Shown piece by piece: positions 7,231 to 16,074 of a stretch of 64,000 nucleotides of DNA. The notes below the pieces were generated by a model. The model was given only the letters and a program-made list of their open reading frames with translations, was not told the origin of the DNA and ran no database searches. Position 1 is the stretch's first letter. Each line of letters opens with the position of its first letter. Both the position numbers and the translations under genes were made by a program. The stretch is from Neisseria mucosa (lineage in GTDB: Bacteria > Pseudomonadota > Gammaproteobacteria > Burkholderiales > Neisseriaceae). The stretch covers positions 372,001-436,000 of the forward strand of contig NZ_CP053939.1 in assembly GCF_013267835.1 (NCBI RefSeq), in the 5' to 3' direction.

Positions 7231-9438
7231 TTATTGTGCTGCCGATTGAGGGGCGGCGGCTTGTTGTTGCTGTTTGGCGTTGACAGCTTGTTGCTGTTGT
7301 TTGACGTTGGCTGCTTTGGCCTGTTCGTTTTGCATGAGTTTTTGCAATACCAGGTCGCGCGGGCCGTCCATCACGACTTTACCATTGTCCATGACAATGA
7401 TGCGGTTGACGATTTGCAGCACTTGCGGACGGTGGGTTACCAAAAGCATGGTGCGGTTGCGACCCCATTGGGCGATGGCATTGAGTGCCATACGTTCGGT
7501 AGCCTGGTCCAGGCTGGTGGTCGGCTCGTCCAGCAGGACGACTTTCGGATTGCGCAAGGTCATGCGCGCCAGGGCGATGATTTGTTTTTGACCGCCGGAC
7601 AAGCCCAAGCCGTCTTCACCTAAAGGCATATCCAAACCGCGCGGATGGTTGCGGATGATTTTGTCGAGGCCGAAGCGGTTGAGCGCAATCAGCAGGTCTT
7701 GGTCGGTAGAGTAGCTGCCGGTACGCGCTAAGTCCATGTTTTCGCGCAATGTACCGAGGAACAGGCGTGGCGATTGGCTCAGCAGTAGGACTTGGTCGCG
7801 CAGGAAGTTGGGGTCAAGCTGGCGCATATCGACGCCGTCAAGGGTAACGTTGCCTTTTTCAGTGTCGTACAGACCGCTGGCCAGTTTGAGCATGGTGCTT
7901 TTACCGCTGCCGATACGTCCCAAAATACCGACTTTTTCCCCCGGCTTGATGGTCAGGCGCAAATCTTCGACGGCGCTGTTGTTGTCGGCTTGATATTTGA
8001 ACGATACGTTTTCAAAGGTAATATTGCCCTGAACGTTGTCCAAAGTAATGTATTTGCGTTCCGGATTGCGCTCGATAGGGCGGGTAACGATGTCGTTTAC
8101 GCCTTTGAGGGCAAGTTTGGCCTGTTGGAAGCGGGTGGCCAAACCGGCGATTTGTGCCAACGGCGCCAAAGCGCGGCCGGACAGAATCACGGAGGCAATC
8201 AATGCACCCATGGTGATGCGTTCCGCATGGTTGTCGGCATGAATCAGATAGGTGCCGACGACGACCAGGAAGACGGTATTGAGCTGCTGCATGGCGACGG
8301 CGAAGTTGACCATGAAGTTGCTGGTGTCTTTGACTTTGATGGAAGAAGCGGAAGTTTTGGCGGTGTATTCGTCCCAGCGTTGTTGCGCCCAAGATGTGGC
8401 GTTGTTGGTTTTTAGGGTTTCGATGCCTTCGATGGCTTCAACGGCAAGGCCGGAGCGTTGCGAACCTTCTTTCATCGATTCGTTGATGTGGCGAGAGAGC
8501 GGGCGTTGTACGACAAAACCGACAATCACGACAATCGGAATGATGGTCAGGGGAACGAGTGCCAGTTTGCCACCGACCATGGAAATTACGAAGATAAACA
8601 GCAACAGGAAAGGCAAGTCGACGATGGTCAACAAGCTGGCACTGGTCATGAACTCGCGCACGGCTTCAAATTCGCGCAAATTGCTGGCGTATGAACCGGA
8701 AGAAGCGGGACGGTCTGCCAGACGCAATGCCATCACTCGGCGGAATAAAGCGGAGCTGATGATCAGGTCGGCTTTTTTACCGGCAATATCGGTCAAGTGG
8801 CCGCGGATCATCTTGGCGGCAAACTCAAACAAAATCGCCAAGACCACGCCGATACTCAATACCCATAAGGTTTCATAGGCTTGGTTGGGAATCACGCGGT
8901 CGTACACATTCATCACATACAGGGAGCTGACGAGCGCAAGGAAGTTAATGATGATGGTGGCCAAGATGACTTGGTAGTAGTAGCTGCGGAAACGCCAAAT
9001 AACTTTCCAAAACCATGCTTTGGGCAAATGGTATTCAGGCAGCTCCGAGCGCATATCGGTAGCCATTTTGGGTTTGATAAACCAGCAGTAGCCCAAATAC
9101 AGGCCGGAGAGCTGCTCGTGGCTGAGTTCCTGTTCCAAACCGTCAACCTGGCGGATATGGTATTTGCGCTCTTGGCCGGAACCTTCGATTTGGGTGATAA
9201 CCGCGGCCTCTTCGTTGTGCAGGATAATCATGACCGGCACGGCGAGCGAGGGGATGTCTTCCAGATTGCGTTTGGACAAGGTGTTTTCAAAGCCGTGGCT
9301 GCGCAGGACTTCGACCAGTGAGTGATAGTTGACCTTGAGCTTTTTATCGCGTACGACTTCGGCGGACAAAGCGGCTTCGGATACGGGTGCACCTAAAAGG
9401 CGGGTCACTAAAACGATGTGTTCAATGATAGCTTTCAT
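7231..9438 (-). CDS. Type I secretion ABC exporter (LapB/RtxB-like)
   Basis: A membrane ABC exporter with fused ATPase, 735 aa. The N-terminal ~125 residues resemble a C39-like domain, but no cysteine is at the catalytic site, as in exporters that dock RTX proteins without cutting a leader. A membrane domain of about six spans covers about 150-440. The ATPase has GRIGSGKST (Walker A), LSGGQKQ (signature), VVLLDEPT (Walker B) and VTHRP (H-loop). The last ~35 residues form an unusual Gln/Ala-rich tail with KQQQQA twice. It lies between the TolC-like gene and the fusion protein gene, all on one strand. Confidence 0.9.
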   Translation of the reverse strand: MKAIIEHIVLVTRLLGAPVSEAALSAEVVRDKKLKVNYHSLVEVLRSHGFENTLSKRNLEDIPSLAVPVMIILHNEEAAVITQIEGSGQERKYHIRQVDGLEQELSHEQLSGLYLGYCWFIKPKMATDMRSELPEYHLPKAWFWKVIWRFRSYYYQVILATIIINFLALVSSLYVMNVYDRVIPNQAYETLWVLSIGVVLAILFEFAAKMIRGHLTDIAGKKADLIISSALFRRVMALRLADRPASSGSYASNLREFEAVREFMTSASLLTIVDLPFLLLFIFVISMVGGKLALVPLTIIPIVVIVGFVVQRPLSRHINESMKEGSQRSGLAVEAIEGIETLKTNNATSWAQQRWDEYTAKTSASSIKVKDTSNFMVNFAVAMQQLNTVFLVVVGTYLIHADNHAERITMGALIASVILSGRALAPLAQIAGLATRFQQAKLALKGVNDIVTRPIERNPERKYITLDNVQGNITFENVSFKYQADNNSAVEDLRLTIKPGEKVGILGRIGSGKSTMLKLASGLYDTEKGNVTLDGVDMRQLDPNFLRDQVLLLSQSPRLFLGTLRENMDLARTGSYSTDQDLLIALNRFGLDKIIRNHPRGLDMPLGEDGLGLSGGQKQIIALARMTLRNPKVVLLDEPTTSLDQATERMALNAIAQWGRNRTMLLVTHRPQVLQIVNRIIVMDNGKVVMDGPRDLVLQKLMQNEQAKAANVKQQQQAVNAKQQQQAAAPQSAAQ

Positions 9439-9481
9439 ATTTTTTCGCGTAATGTTTTTGGTTTAACCGGCGGATATGGCT

Positions 9482-10750
9482 TTATTTTTGTGCCAAACCG
9501 ACCCAAGCGGAGATTTTGGCTTGGGTATTTAAATAGTCGAGCGCCGCATCGCGGAAATCGTTGCGGGCGGCGACGTAATCTTGTTCGATGGAAGATAACT
9601 CGCTGTATGCGCTCAAAACGTCGGTCAGCGTACGTCGGGCGATTTTAAACTGCAATTCGTACACTTTGATGACTTCTTTTTGGGCGGCGATGTGTTGCGC
9701 CGTCAGCGCGGCACGCTGCTCGCTTTCCTGCATATCGATGGCAGACGTTTGGACGCGTTCGTTCATGTCGCGCAGGATTTGTTCGGATTTGGCTTCTGCG
9801 GCAATCAATGATTTGGCATTACGCTCTACATTGTGTCGGGCGGCAATATCCAGCACATTCCATGCAACATTTAAATAAAGCTGTTTGGTGTTGCGCGTTG
9901 CACTGCCTTCCAAATTGAGGGCAGGCAGCCGTTCGGCTTTGGAGGCGTCCAAGTCGGCACGGACGCTGTCGCGCTCGGCCAACTGCGCCTGATAGGACGG
10001 ATTATTGTTGCGGTTGGGGCTGCTGAAGCGTTCGCTGATGGATTTTGCCGTGTCGTTTTTAAACGGATCTTCCAAATCGTTGGCAGTCAGTTGGCGCGAG
10101 GTGTAGCGGGACAGGCGGCTCAGCGCCAAATCCATGGTGCGGCGTTGTTGGGCAATGATGTTGGCCACTTGTAGTTGGCGCGCGCGCGCTTCAATCAACT
10201 CGGAACGGCGGCCGGCATCATATTTGACGATGGTATTTAAGTCTTTTAAGAGGTTGTTGTGGCGCGCCAAAGTCTGCTCGTTAAGAATCAGGGTTTCTTT
10301 TGCACGCAATGCGCTCAGATAGAGGCGGCCGATATCGCTTCCCAGCTGCTCTTGGCTTTCGGTGTATTTGTGTTGATAGTATTCTTCGCGGCTGCGGTCG
10401 CGGCGGACGGCGGCTTCAATCGCGCCCCATGAATAGATGTTCAGGCTGCCGCGTACGCCGACGCCGTCTTCCATATCGTTGCTGGTGTATTTATTGTGTT
10501 GCGCCAGCACTTTCGTGCCGGTCAGGGTAACAACGGGGTAATGGCGCGCACGCGTGGCTTTAGTCGTGCTTTGCGCTGCTTCTTGAGTGGCTTTGGCTTC
10601 ACGCACAATCGGGTCGCTGATTAAAGCATCCCTGAGGATGTCTTGCAGGCTGTATGCAGAGGCCGTCTGAAACGGCAGCAGACAGCAGGCGACGGCAACG
10701 GCCGATGACAATAAACGGGGCTTTGTGGGGAAAGAATAAATATGCGACAT
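9482..10750 (-). CDS. TolC-family outer membrane channel of the type I system
   Basis: Outer membrane efflux/secretion channel. A signal peptide ends at FQTASA, followed by YSLQDILRDAL, the usual TolC start. Paired OEP repeats are rich in coiled coil (about residues 40-230 and 250-415), and the C-terminus resembles TolC proteins. Start ATG 10750 gives 422 aa. A TTG three codons upstream is also possible, and neither has a clear ribosome site. It lies first in a three-gene unit (channel, exporter, fusion protein), 43 bp before the exporter gene. Confidence 0.87.
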   Translation of the reverse strand: MSHIYSFPTKPRLLSSAVAVACCLLPFQTASAYSLQDILRDALISDPIVREAKATQEAAQSTTKATRARHYPVVTLTGTKVLAQHNKYTSNDMEDGVGVRGSLNIYSWGAIEAAVRRDRSREEYYQHKYTESQEQLGSDIGRLYLSALRAKETLILNEQTLARHNNLLKDLNTIVKYDAGRRSELIEARARQLQVANIIAQQRRTMDLALSRLSRYTSRQLTANDLEDPFKNDTAKSISERFSSPNRNNNPSYQAQLAERDSVRADLDASKAERLPALNLEGSATRNTKQLYLNVAWNVLDIAARHNVERNAKSLIAAEAKSEQILRDMNERVQTSAIDMQESEQRAALTAQHIAAQKEVIKVYELQFKIARRTLTDVLSAYSELSSIEQDYVAARNDFRDAALDYLNTQAKISAWVGLAQK

Positions 10751-10975
10751 GATTTTCAACCAAATGATTTATATATTATCGTTGTCTGTATCGGGTATCG
10801 CTTGAGGCATGACCGGGCGAATTTTGAACGAGAACACATACATTTACAAAGCATAAAGCATTTTTTCCGGCTTTTCACAATATTCTGATAAAAGGTCGAG
10901 ATACAGGCCTCAAAGTATATTATTGCAAAGCGCGACTATCGTAATTTATGGTTTTAATGTAAGAAAACTATCGAT

Positions 10976-11010
10976 AAGGCCGTCTGAAAGGAATTCAGAC
11001 GGCCTTTTTT
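10976..11010. terminator. DUS terminator after the RNA methyltransferase gene
   Basis: AAGGCCGTCTGAAAGG with its complement, then a T tract on the plus side. It lies just downstream of the minus-strand methyltransferase stop. Confidence 0.7.
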
Positions 11011-11015
11011 CAACC

Positions 11016-12275
11016 TTAATCCTTACGTTGCAATACAGCGGCAAAGAAGCCGTCGGTTTGGTGTTCTCCGGAGTTGAGGCGCAGGTATTTGCCGGTATCC
11101 AAATCGACCTTCAGACTTTGCAGCAGTTCGGCGCAGTTGACGAGTTCAAATTCGGGATGTTCGGACAGGAAACGTTCGACTTGCAGCTCGTTTTCTTCCG
11201 GCAACACGCTGCAGGTGGCGTACACCAAGCGGCCTTGCGGTTTCACCAGTTTGGAGGCGGCATTGAGGATGCTGTGTTGCTGTTCCAAAAGGTTGGCCAC
11301 GGTCTCGGCGGATTGGCGGTATTTGAGGTCGGGGTTGCGGCGTAAAGTACCCAAACCGGAGCAGGGCGCGTCCACCAATACGCGGTCGGCTTTGCCTGCC
11401 AGTCGGGCGATACGGGTATCGTGTTCGCTGCTGATGCGTTCGGGGTGGATGTTGGTCAGTCCGGCACGGGTCATGCGCGGTTTGAGGTTGGCAAGGCGTT
11501 TTTCGGCGATGTCGAAGGCGTAGATTCTGCCTTTGTTGGCCATTTGTGCGCCGACAGCCAAGGTTTTACCGCCGGCGCCGGCACAGAAATCGACAATGAT
11601 TTCGCCGCGTTTTGCACCCACCAATAAGGCAAGCAGCTGGCTGCCTTCGTCTTGGACTTCCAGCGTGCCGTCTAAAAACAGTTCGTGTTTGTTAAGCGCG
11701 ATTTTGTTTTTCAGGCGGATGCCCCAAGGCGAATAAGGCGTTGCCTCTGCATCGGCACTTTCAGCCTGCAACAATGGCAATATTTTATCTCGTTTGCCTT
11801 TCAAGGTATTGACGCGGATGTCGAGCGGGGCAGGTTGGTTGATGCTGCGGCCGAAGGTGAGGATTTCTTCTTCGCTCCAATGCTGTTGCAGTTGTTCCAC
11901 CAGCCATTGCGGCAATTCTGCGGCGGTATTTAGGCCGTCTGAAAACTCGGTTTTACGGGCTTTCAAATTGCCGAGGAACGCTGTTTCTTCTTCATCAAGC
12001 AGGCCTTTGATTTGGCTGATATTGGTGCTTCTGCCGAGAACCAGCGCGGCAAGAGCGGCTTTGCGCGGCTGCGCGTGCGGACGGCGCAGGGCGGTGCTGA
12101 TTTTTTGATAGTGGCGCAGCGCGGCAAAGGCGGTTTCGGCGATTTCATGGCGGTCTTGGCGGCCGAGTTTTTTGTGTTCGCGGAAGTAGGCGGAGAGGAC
12201 GGCATCGGAAGGCTGTTTGAAAGTCAGCATTTCAGCCAAAACTTTTGCGGTATGGTCGAGTTGTGCGGCGTTCAT
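11016..12275 (-). CDS. RsmB/NOP2-family rRNA (cytosine-5) methyltransferase
   Basis: A SAM-dependent m5C methyltransferase of 419 aa. An N-terminal helical NusB-like part covers about residues 1-130. The catalytic domain shows FCAGAGGKT (SAM motif I), AFDIAEKRL, VDAPCSGLGT (family Cys of motif IV) and YATCSVLPEEN (catalytic Cys of motif VI). Which rRNA base it modifies (RsmB C967-type or RsmF-type) cannot be fixed from this sequence alone. It is followed, 36 bp on, by the minus-strand end of nothing else in its unit; upstream lies a convergent-free gap of its own promoter region. Confidence 0.85.
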   Translation of the reverse strand: MNAAQLDHTAKVLAEMLTFKQPSDAVLSAYFREHKKLGRQDRHEIAETAFAALRHYQKISTALRRPHAQPRKAALAALVLGRSTNISQIKGLLDEEETAFLGNLKARKTEFSDGLNTAAELPQWLVEQLQQHWSEEEILTFGRSINQPAPLDIRVNTLKGKRDKILPLLQAESADAEATPYSPWGIRLKNKIALNKHELFLDGTLEVQDEGSQLLALLVGAKRGEIIVDFCAGAGGKTLAVGAQMANKGRIYAFDIAEKRLANLKPRMTRAGLTNIHPERISSEHDTRIARLAGKADRVLVDAPCSGLGTLRRNPDLKYRQSAETVANLLEQQHSILNAASKLVKPQGRLVYATCSVLPEENELQVERFLSEHPEFELVNCAELLQSLKVDLDTGKYLRLNSGEHQTDGFFAAVLQRKD

Positions 12276-12311
12276 AATGTAATGGGTTTCTCTTAAAGTT
12301 AGTAAAGGGTT

Positions 12312-13160
12312 TCAGACGGCTTTCATGATGCGTTCGATTTCGTGCCAAAAGCCGTCCGGCCGTAATTCCAAAATGGCAATCAAGCCTTGGTTGATACGGC
12401 GGATTTCGGTTGCATTCAATGTTTCGGTTTCGGCAACACGCGCAGGTGCAAGATAGGCCATGCGGTCGAGCAAGTGATAACGCGCTTCTTGGCGTTCAAA
12501 CCCGTATTCCTTCCAATCTTGAATATAGATGCCGCGCCAGCCGTATGGGTTAAGCGGCGGCTCAAAAGCATGGAAACCTTGTGGAAAAAATCCGATGCCG
12601 CGCACGATGGAAGTGGGGAGCGGATTTTCAGGCAGACCTTGTGCAGCTAAGGTTGCTTTGCCTTGCGGCGTATGCAGCAGCTGGGATTGCTGCACCAGTT
12701 TGGCGGCTTTGTCCGTCAGCGTGTCTTTAGTGTTGAGGCCGCGCAGGTTTTGCACTTGGTCTCCGCCGTAGTATTTACACGCCAGCTCGATATGGTAGGG
12801 CTGTTGGTTGAGGGAAACGACAAAATCAGCGGCGCCTAAAGTTTGGCCGTCTGAAAAAACGGGCAGATTGTATGCGTGCAGTTTGGCGTGCGGCGCGTTG
12901 GCAAACCAAAAAGCCAGCAACTCTTCGGCATAAATGCCGAGACGGTGTCCGAACGGGGCGCGTTGGGCAAGATGTTCCTTTAGCGGAGCGGGATCGGCGT
13001 CCAATGCCAAAAGATAGCGGAAACCGTGTTCCCCCAATAGTTCGCGCACGCTCAATTCGCAACCGCTTTGCCACAAAGGCGGCGCAGTCAGCAGCGAGGC
13101 GAGGTCGCGGACGGGTTGGCTGGTGAGTTTCCACCATAATGCGTCTAGGGCGTAATTCAT
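12312..13160 (-). CDS. DUF1853 family protein
   Basis: A conserved protein of unknown function, about 282 aa. Family features include the start MNYALDALWWKLTS, GHRLGIYAEELLAFWF, and the acidic core AADFVVSLNQ...HIELACKYY, which resembles a PD-(D/E)xK nuclease-like beta-strand layout; that resemblance is inference. The ATG at 13160 is chosen because GGATAAG lies just upstream. An alternative ATG at 13181 falls inside the stem of an uptake-sequence hairpin. It lies downstream of trmJ on the same strand. Confidence 0.75.
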   Translation of the reverse strand: MNYALDALWWKLTSQPVRDLASLLTAPPLWQSGCELSVRELLGEHGFRYLLALDADPAPLKEHLAQRAPFGHRLGIYAEELLAFWFANAPHAKLHAYNLPVFSDGQTLGAADFVVSLNQQPYHIELACKYYGGDQVQNLRGLNTKDTLTDKAAKLVQQSQLLHTPQGKATLAAQGLPENPLPTSIVRGIGFFPQGFHAFEPPLNPYGWRGIYIQDWKEYGFERQEARYHLLDRMAYLAPARVAETETLNATEIRRINQGLIAILELRPDGFWHEIERIMKAV

Positions 13161-13181
13161 GCTTATCCGAATATCAGTCAT

Positions 13182-13215
13182 GCCGTCTGAAAAGCTGGAA
13201 ATGTTTTCAGACGGC
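13182..13215. terminator. DUS hairpin between trmJ and DUF1853
   Basis: GCCGTCTGAAAA faces TTTTCAGACGGC. The left arm is the ATGCCGTCTGAA dialect at 13180-13191. It is probably the trmJ terminator. Confidence 0.55.
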
Positions 13216-13220
13216 CTTAA

Positions 13221-14036
13221 TCAGTCTTTTTTATGGATACGGTGGCTGACGGTATTGAAAAAACCGCGCAGGATGTCGATGTCTTCGGTTTGTGTATTGG
13301 CGCGTCCGAACAGGCTTTGCATTCGGCGCATCAGGCGTTCGCCGTTGCGGCGGTTGAAAAAGCCGATGTCGTTCATCACGCTTTCCATGTGGGCGACCAT
13401 GCCTTTGATTTGCTCATGGGTCGCGGCGTGGTCTTCCTGTTGCAGATGGGTCATGGGCGAATCGGTTTGGCTGAAGATTTCGTAGCACACGACCTGCACG
13501 GCTTGGGCAAGGTTGAGCGAGAAATAGTCGGGGTTGCCGTTGATGGTCATCAGGCGGTTGCAGGCTTGGACTTCTTCGATGCTCAAACCGAACGTTTCGT
13601 TACCAAAGACCAGCGCCACTTTCTCGCCGCGGTTGGTGGCCTGCAGTAATTCGGGTACTAACTCGCGCGGGGTTTGCAGCGGTGCAGTAATTTCGCGGCG
13701 GCGGCTGGTCAGGGCGCAGGCGATGGTGGTGTCGGCAAGGGCTTCGTCCAAAGAGGCGGCAATGGTGGCATTTTCCAAAACGTCTGCCGCGCCGGAAGCG
13801 AGGATGAAACTTTCTTCCGGTAATTTAAACGATTGCGGATGCTCCGGATCGAATACGGGCGGATTTTCCGTCATCGGCGTTGCCATCAGATTGGGGGCGA
13901 CGATGGTCAGTTTGTGCAGGCCCATTGTTTTCATGGCGCGTGCGGCGGAGCCGATATTGGAAGGATGGCTGGTGCGCGTGAGGATGATGCGGATGTTGTC
14001 TAGGTAAGCGGGCAGGGCGGGTTTTTCGGAAGTCAT
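13221..14036 (-). CDS. trmJ: tRNA (cytidine/uridine-2'-O-)methyltransferase TrmJ
   Basis: A SPOUT-class enzyme that 2'-O-methylates position 32 of several tRNAs using SAM. 271 aa from ATG 14036 (MTSEKPALPAYLDN). A longer reading from 14135 would add 33 residues unlike the family, so it is not used. Conserved parts are the start IRIILTRTSHPSNIGSAARA, MGLHKLTIV, and the knot region VALVFGNETFGLS and DYFSLNLAQAVQVVCYEI. The C-terminal helical extension (HMESVMNDIGFF) is typical of bacterial TrmJ. Confidence 0.92.
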   Translation of the reverse strand: MTSEKPALPAYLDNIRIILTRTSHPSNIGSAARAMKTMGLHKLTIVAPNLMATPMTENPPVFDPEHPQSFKLPEESFILASGAADVLENATIAASLDEALADTTIACALTSRRREITAPLQTPRELVPELLQATNRGEKVALVFGNETFGLSIEEVQACNRLMTINGNPDYFSLNLAQAVQVVCYEIFSQTDSPMTHLQQEDHAATHEQIKGMVAHMESVMNDIGFFNRRNGERLMRRMQSLFGRANTQTEDIDILRGFFNTVSHRIHKKD

Positions 14037-14087
14037 GTTTTGTTTTCTGTTTGTACGGGAATCAGGTATAATGCGCCATCTTTTTGT

Positions 14088-14119
14088 TTTCAGACGGCCT
14101 TTTCCCATGCCGTCTGAAA
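14088..14119. terminator. Outward-facing DUS pair between trmJ and suhB
   Basis: TTTCAGACGGC at 14088-14098 and GCCGTCTGAAA at 14109-14119 form an inverted repeat in the reverse order of most pairs here. It lies between two divergent genes, so it is more likely an uptake pair than a needed terminator. Confidence 0.4.
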
Positions 14120-14211
14120 TGTTCTTTAACAGCATCGGAAACGATTAACAGCCTCTTGTGTGCCATGTTCGGCGCATTAGGGCGTATTTTACCTGAATTA
14201 GGAAGAAAACC

Positions 14212-14997
14212 ATGAATCCGTTTTTAAATACCGCTTTCAAAGCCGCCCGTAAAGCAGGGCAAATGATGATTCGCGCCGCCGGCAATCTGGATGCCGTCAA
14301 AGTAGACAGCAAAGCATTCAACGACTTCGTTTCCGATGTTGACCGCAGCTCCGAGATGATTTTGGTGGAAGCGCTCAAAGAAGCCTATCCGCATCATAAA
14401 ATCACTTGCGAAGAAGGCGGCTCCCACGGTAAAGCCACCGCCGAGTACGAATGGATTATCGACCCGCTCGACGGCACAACCAACTTCCTCCACGGCCATC
14501 CTCAATACGCCATCTCTATGGCACTCCTGCACAAAGGCGTGTTGCAAGAAGCTTTGGTGTACGCACCTGAACGCAACGACGTATACATGGCTTCCCGTGG
14601 CAAAGGCGCGTTGCTCAACGACCGCCGCATCCGTGTCTCCAACCGCATCGAATTGAACCGCTGCCTGATCGGCACCGGCTTCCCTGTTGTCGATCAAAGC
14701 ATGATGGACAAGTATCTGGCAATTTTGAAAGATTTCTTGGCAAAAACCGCCGGCGGCCGTCGTGAAGGCGCGGCTTCTTTGGATTTGTGTGCCGTTGCGG
14801 CCGGCCGTTTGGACGGTTTCTTTGAGTTTAATCTCAAACCTTGGGATATTGCCGCCGGTGCATTGATTGTCCAAGAAGCAGGCGGTATCGTTACCGATAT
14901 GTCCGGCAATGAAGGCTGGCTGGAAAGCGGTGACATCGTTGCGGCCAATCCTAAAGTATTGGCGCAAATGCTGAAAATTATTTTTGACCACCAATAA
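14212..14997 (+). CDS. suhB: Inositol-1-monophosphatase family protein SuhB
   Basis: A Mg-dependent sugar/inositol phosphatase. In proteobacteria SuhB also joins the rRNA antitermination complex. 261 aa, the usual length. Metal-binding motifs are visible: CEEGG (about residue 64-68), WIIDPLDGTTNF (83-94) and KPWDIAAGALIVQEAGG (about 205-221). It is a single-gene unit between a DUS pair upstream and a DUS terminator downstream. Confidence 0.93.
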   Translation: MNPFLNTAFKAARKAGQMMIRAAGNLDAVKVDSKAFNDFVSDVDRSSEMILVEALKEAYPHHKITCEEGGSHGKATAEYEWIIDPLDGTTNFLHGHPQYAISMALLHKGVLQEALVYAPERNDVYMASRGKGALLNDRRIRVSNRIELNRCLIGTGFPVVDQSMMDKYLAILKDFLAKTAGGRREGAASLDLCAVAAGRLDGFFEFNLKPWDIAAGALIVQEAGGIVTDMSGNEGWLESGDIVAANPKVLAQMLKIIFDHQ

Positions 14998-15055
14998 ACG
15001 TTTGTAGGGAACGGTCTGTATTTATCTTTGCAGACTAGAGTTTCAATAATCGGTA

Positions 15056-15098
15056 AAAGGCCGTCTGAAACCTGAAATAGGATTTCAGACGGCCTTTT
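15056..15098. terminator. DUS terminator after suhB
   Basis: AAAAGGCCGTCTGAAA faces TTTCAGACGGCCTTTT across an 11-nt loop. Confidence 0.75.
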
Positions 15099-15261
15099 GT
15101 TTTGTTGTTAATGGATTCGGATAAGAGCTGAAAATATGGCTTTTGAAGGAGGCACTTTTTAATTTTGTCTGTATTTTCTATTGCTTCGCAGTTATGATGT
15201 AGATACGTTTGGCTGAAATAATGCCGCTTGCAATCATAAAAATAGAAAGCAGAGGAGAATA

Positions 15262-16065
15262 ATGAAACGAGATTTTGAAGCAGTAAAACGCATTGTCATT
15301 AAGATTGGAACCAGTTCTTTGGTGTTGCCAAACGGTAAAATCAATTTGGCAAAAATCGACCAACTGGCCTTTGTCATTTCCAGCCTGGTCGGAAAGGGCA
15401 AAGAAATTGTGCTGGTGTCTTCCGGCGCGATGGGCTTTGGGCTGAATGTCCTCAATATGGAAAAACGTCCGGCGGACATGGCGCAGCAGCAGGCTGTTTC
15501 CAGCGTCGGCCAAGTGGCCATGATGAGCCTTTACTCGCAGATTTTTTCCCATTATCGGATGACGGTATCGCAAATCCTGCTGACGCGCGATGTGGTCGAA
15601 TATCCGGAAAGTTTGGCAAACGTTACCAATGCTTTTGAATCCCTGCTTTCCATCGGTGTCATCCCTATTGTCAATGAGAATGACGCGGTCAGCGTGGACG
15701 AGATGGACCATGCGACCAAGTTTGGCGATAACGACCGTTTGTCGGCAGTCGTGGCGAAAATCGTTAAAGCAGATTTGCTGATTATGTTGTCCGATATTGA
15801 CGGTTTGTTTGATAAAAATCCGGCCGTTCACGCCGATGCCAAGCTGCGCAGCCATGTTGCCGATATTACCGAAGAAATTATTGCTTCTGCCGGCGGCTCG
15901 GGCAGTAAGTTTGGTACGGGCGGTATGCTCAGTAAGATTAAGAGCGCGCAGATGATGTTTGAACATCACGGCCAGATGGTGTTGATGAACAGCGCCAATC
16001 CGCGCGATATCCTTCAGGTTTTAGATGGCGCGCCTATCGGAACGTGGTTTGCACAAGAGAAATAG
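15262..16065 (+). CDS. proB: Glutamate 5-kinase, short PUA-less form
   Basis: Phosphorylates glutamate with ATP in the first step of proline synthesis. An amino-acid-kinase domain fills all 267 aa: [10 protein letters not shown] (phosphate loop), [26 protein letters not shown] and [12 protein letters not shown]. The C-terminal PUA domain of most proteobacterial ProB proteins (about 370 aa) is absent. The short form and several long stretches recall streptococcal/lactobacillar ProB, which suggests acquisition from Firmicutes (inference from remembered sequences). GAGGAG just before the ATG is a good ribosome site. It is coupled to proA. Confidence 0.93.
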   Translation: MKRDFEAVKRIVIKIGTSSLVLPNGKINLAKIDQLAFVISSLVGKGKEIVLVSSGAMGFGLNVLNMEKRPADMAQQQAVSSVGQVAMMSLYSQIFSHYRMTVSQILLTRDVVEYPESLANVTNAFESLLSIGVIPIVNENDAVSVDEMDHATKFGDNDRLSAVVAKIVKADLLIMLSDIDGLFDKNPAVHADAKLRSHVADITEEIIASAGGSGSKFGTGGMLSKIKSAQMMFEHHGQMVLMNSANPRDILQVLDGAPIGTWFAQEK

Positions 16066-16074
16066 GGAGGTTTG

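Noticed and set aside
14224..14994. Minus-strand open frame of 256 codons opposite suhB
   Set aside because: Antisense to an intact suhB with all catalytic motifs; the reading has no recognisable domains.
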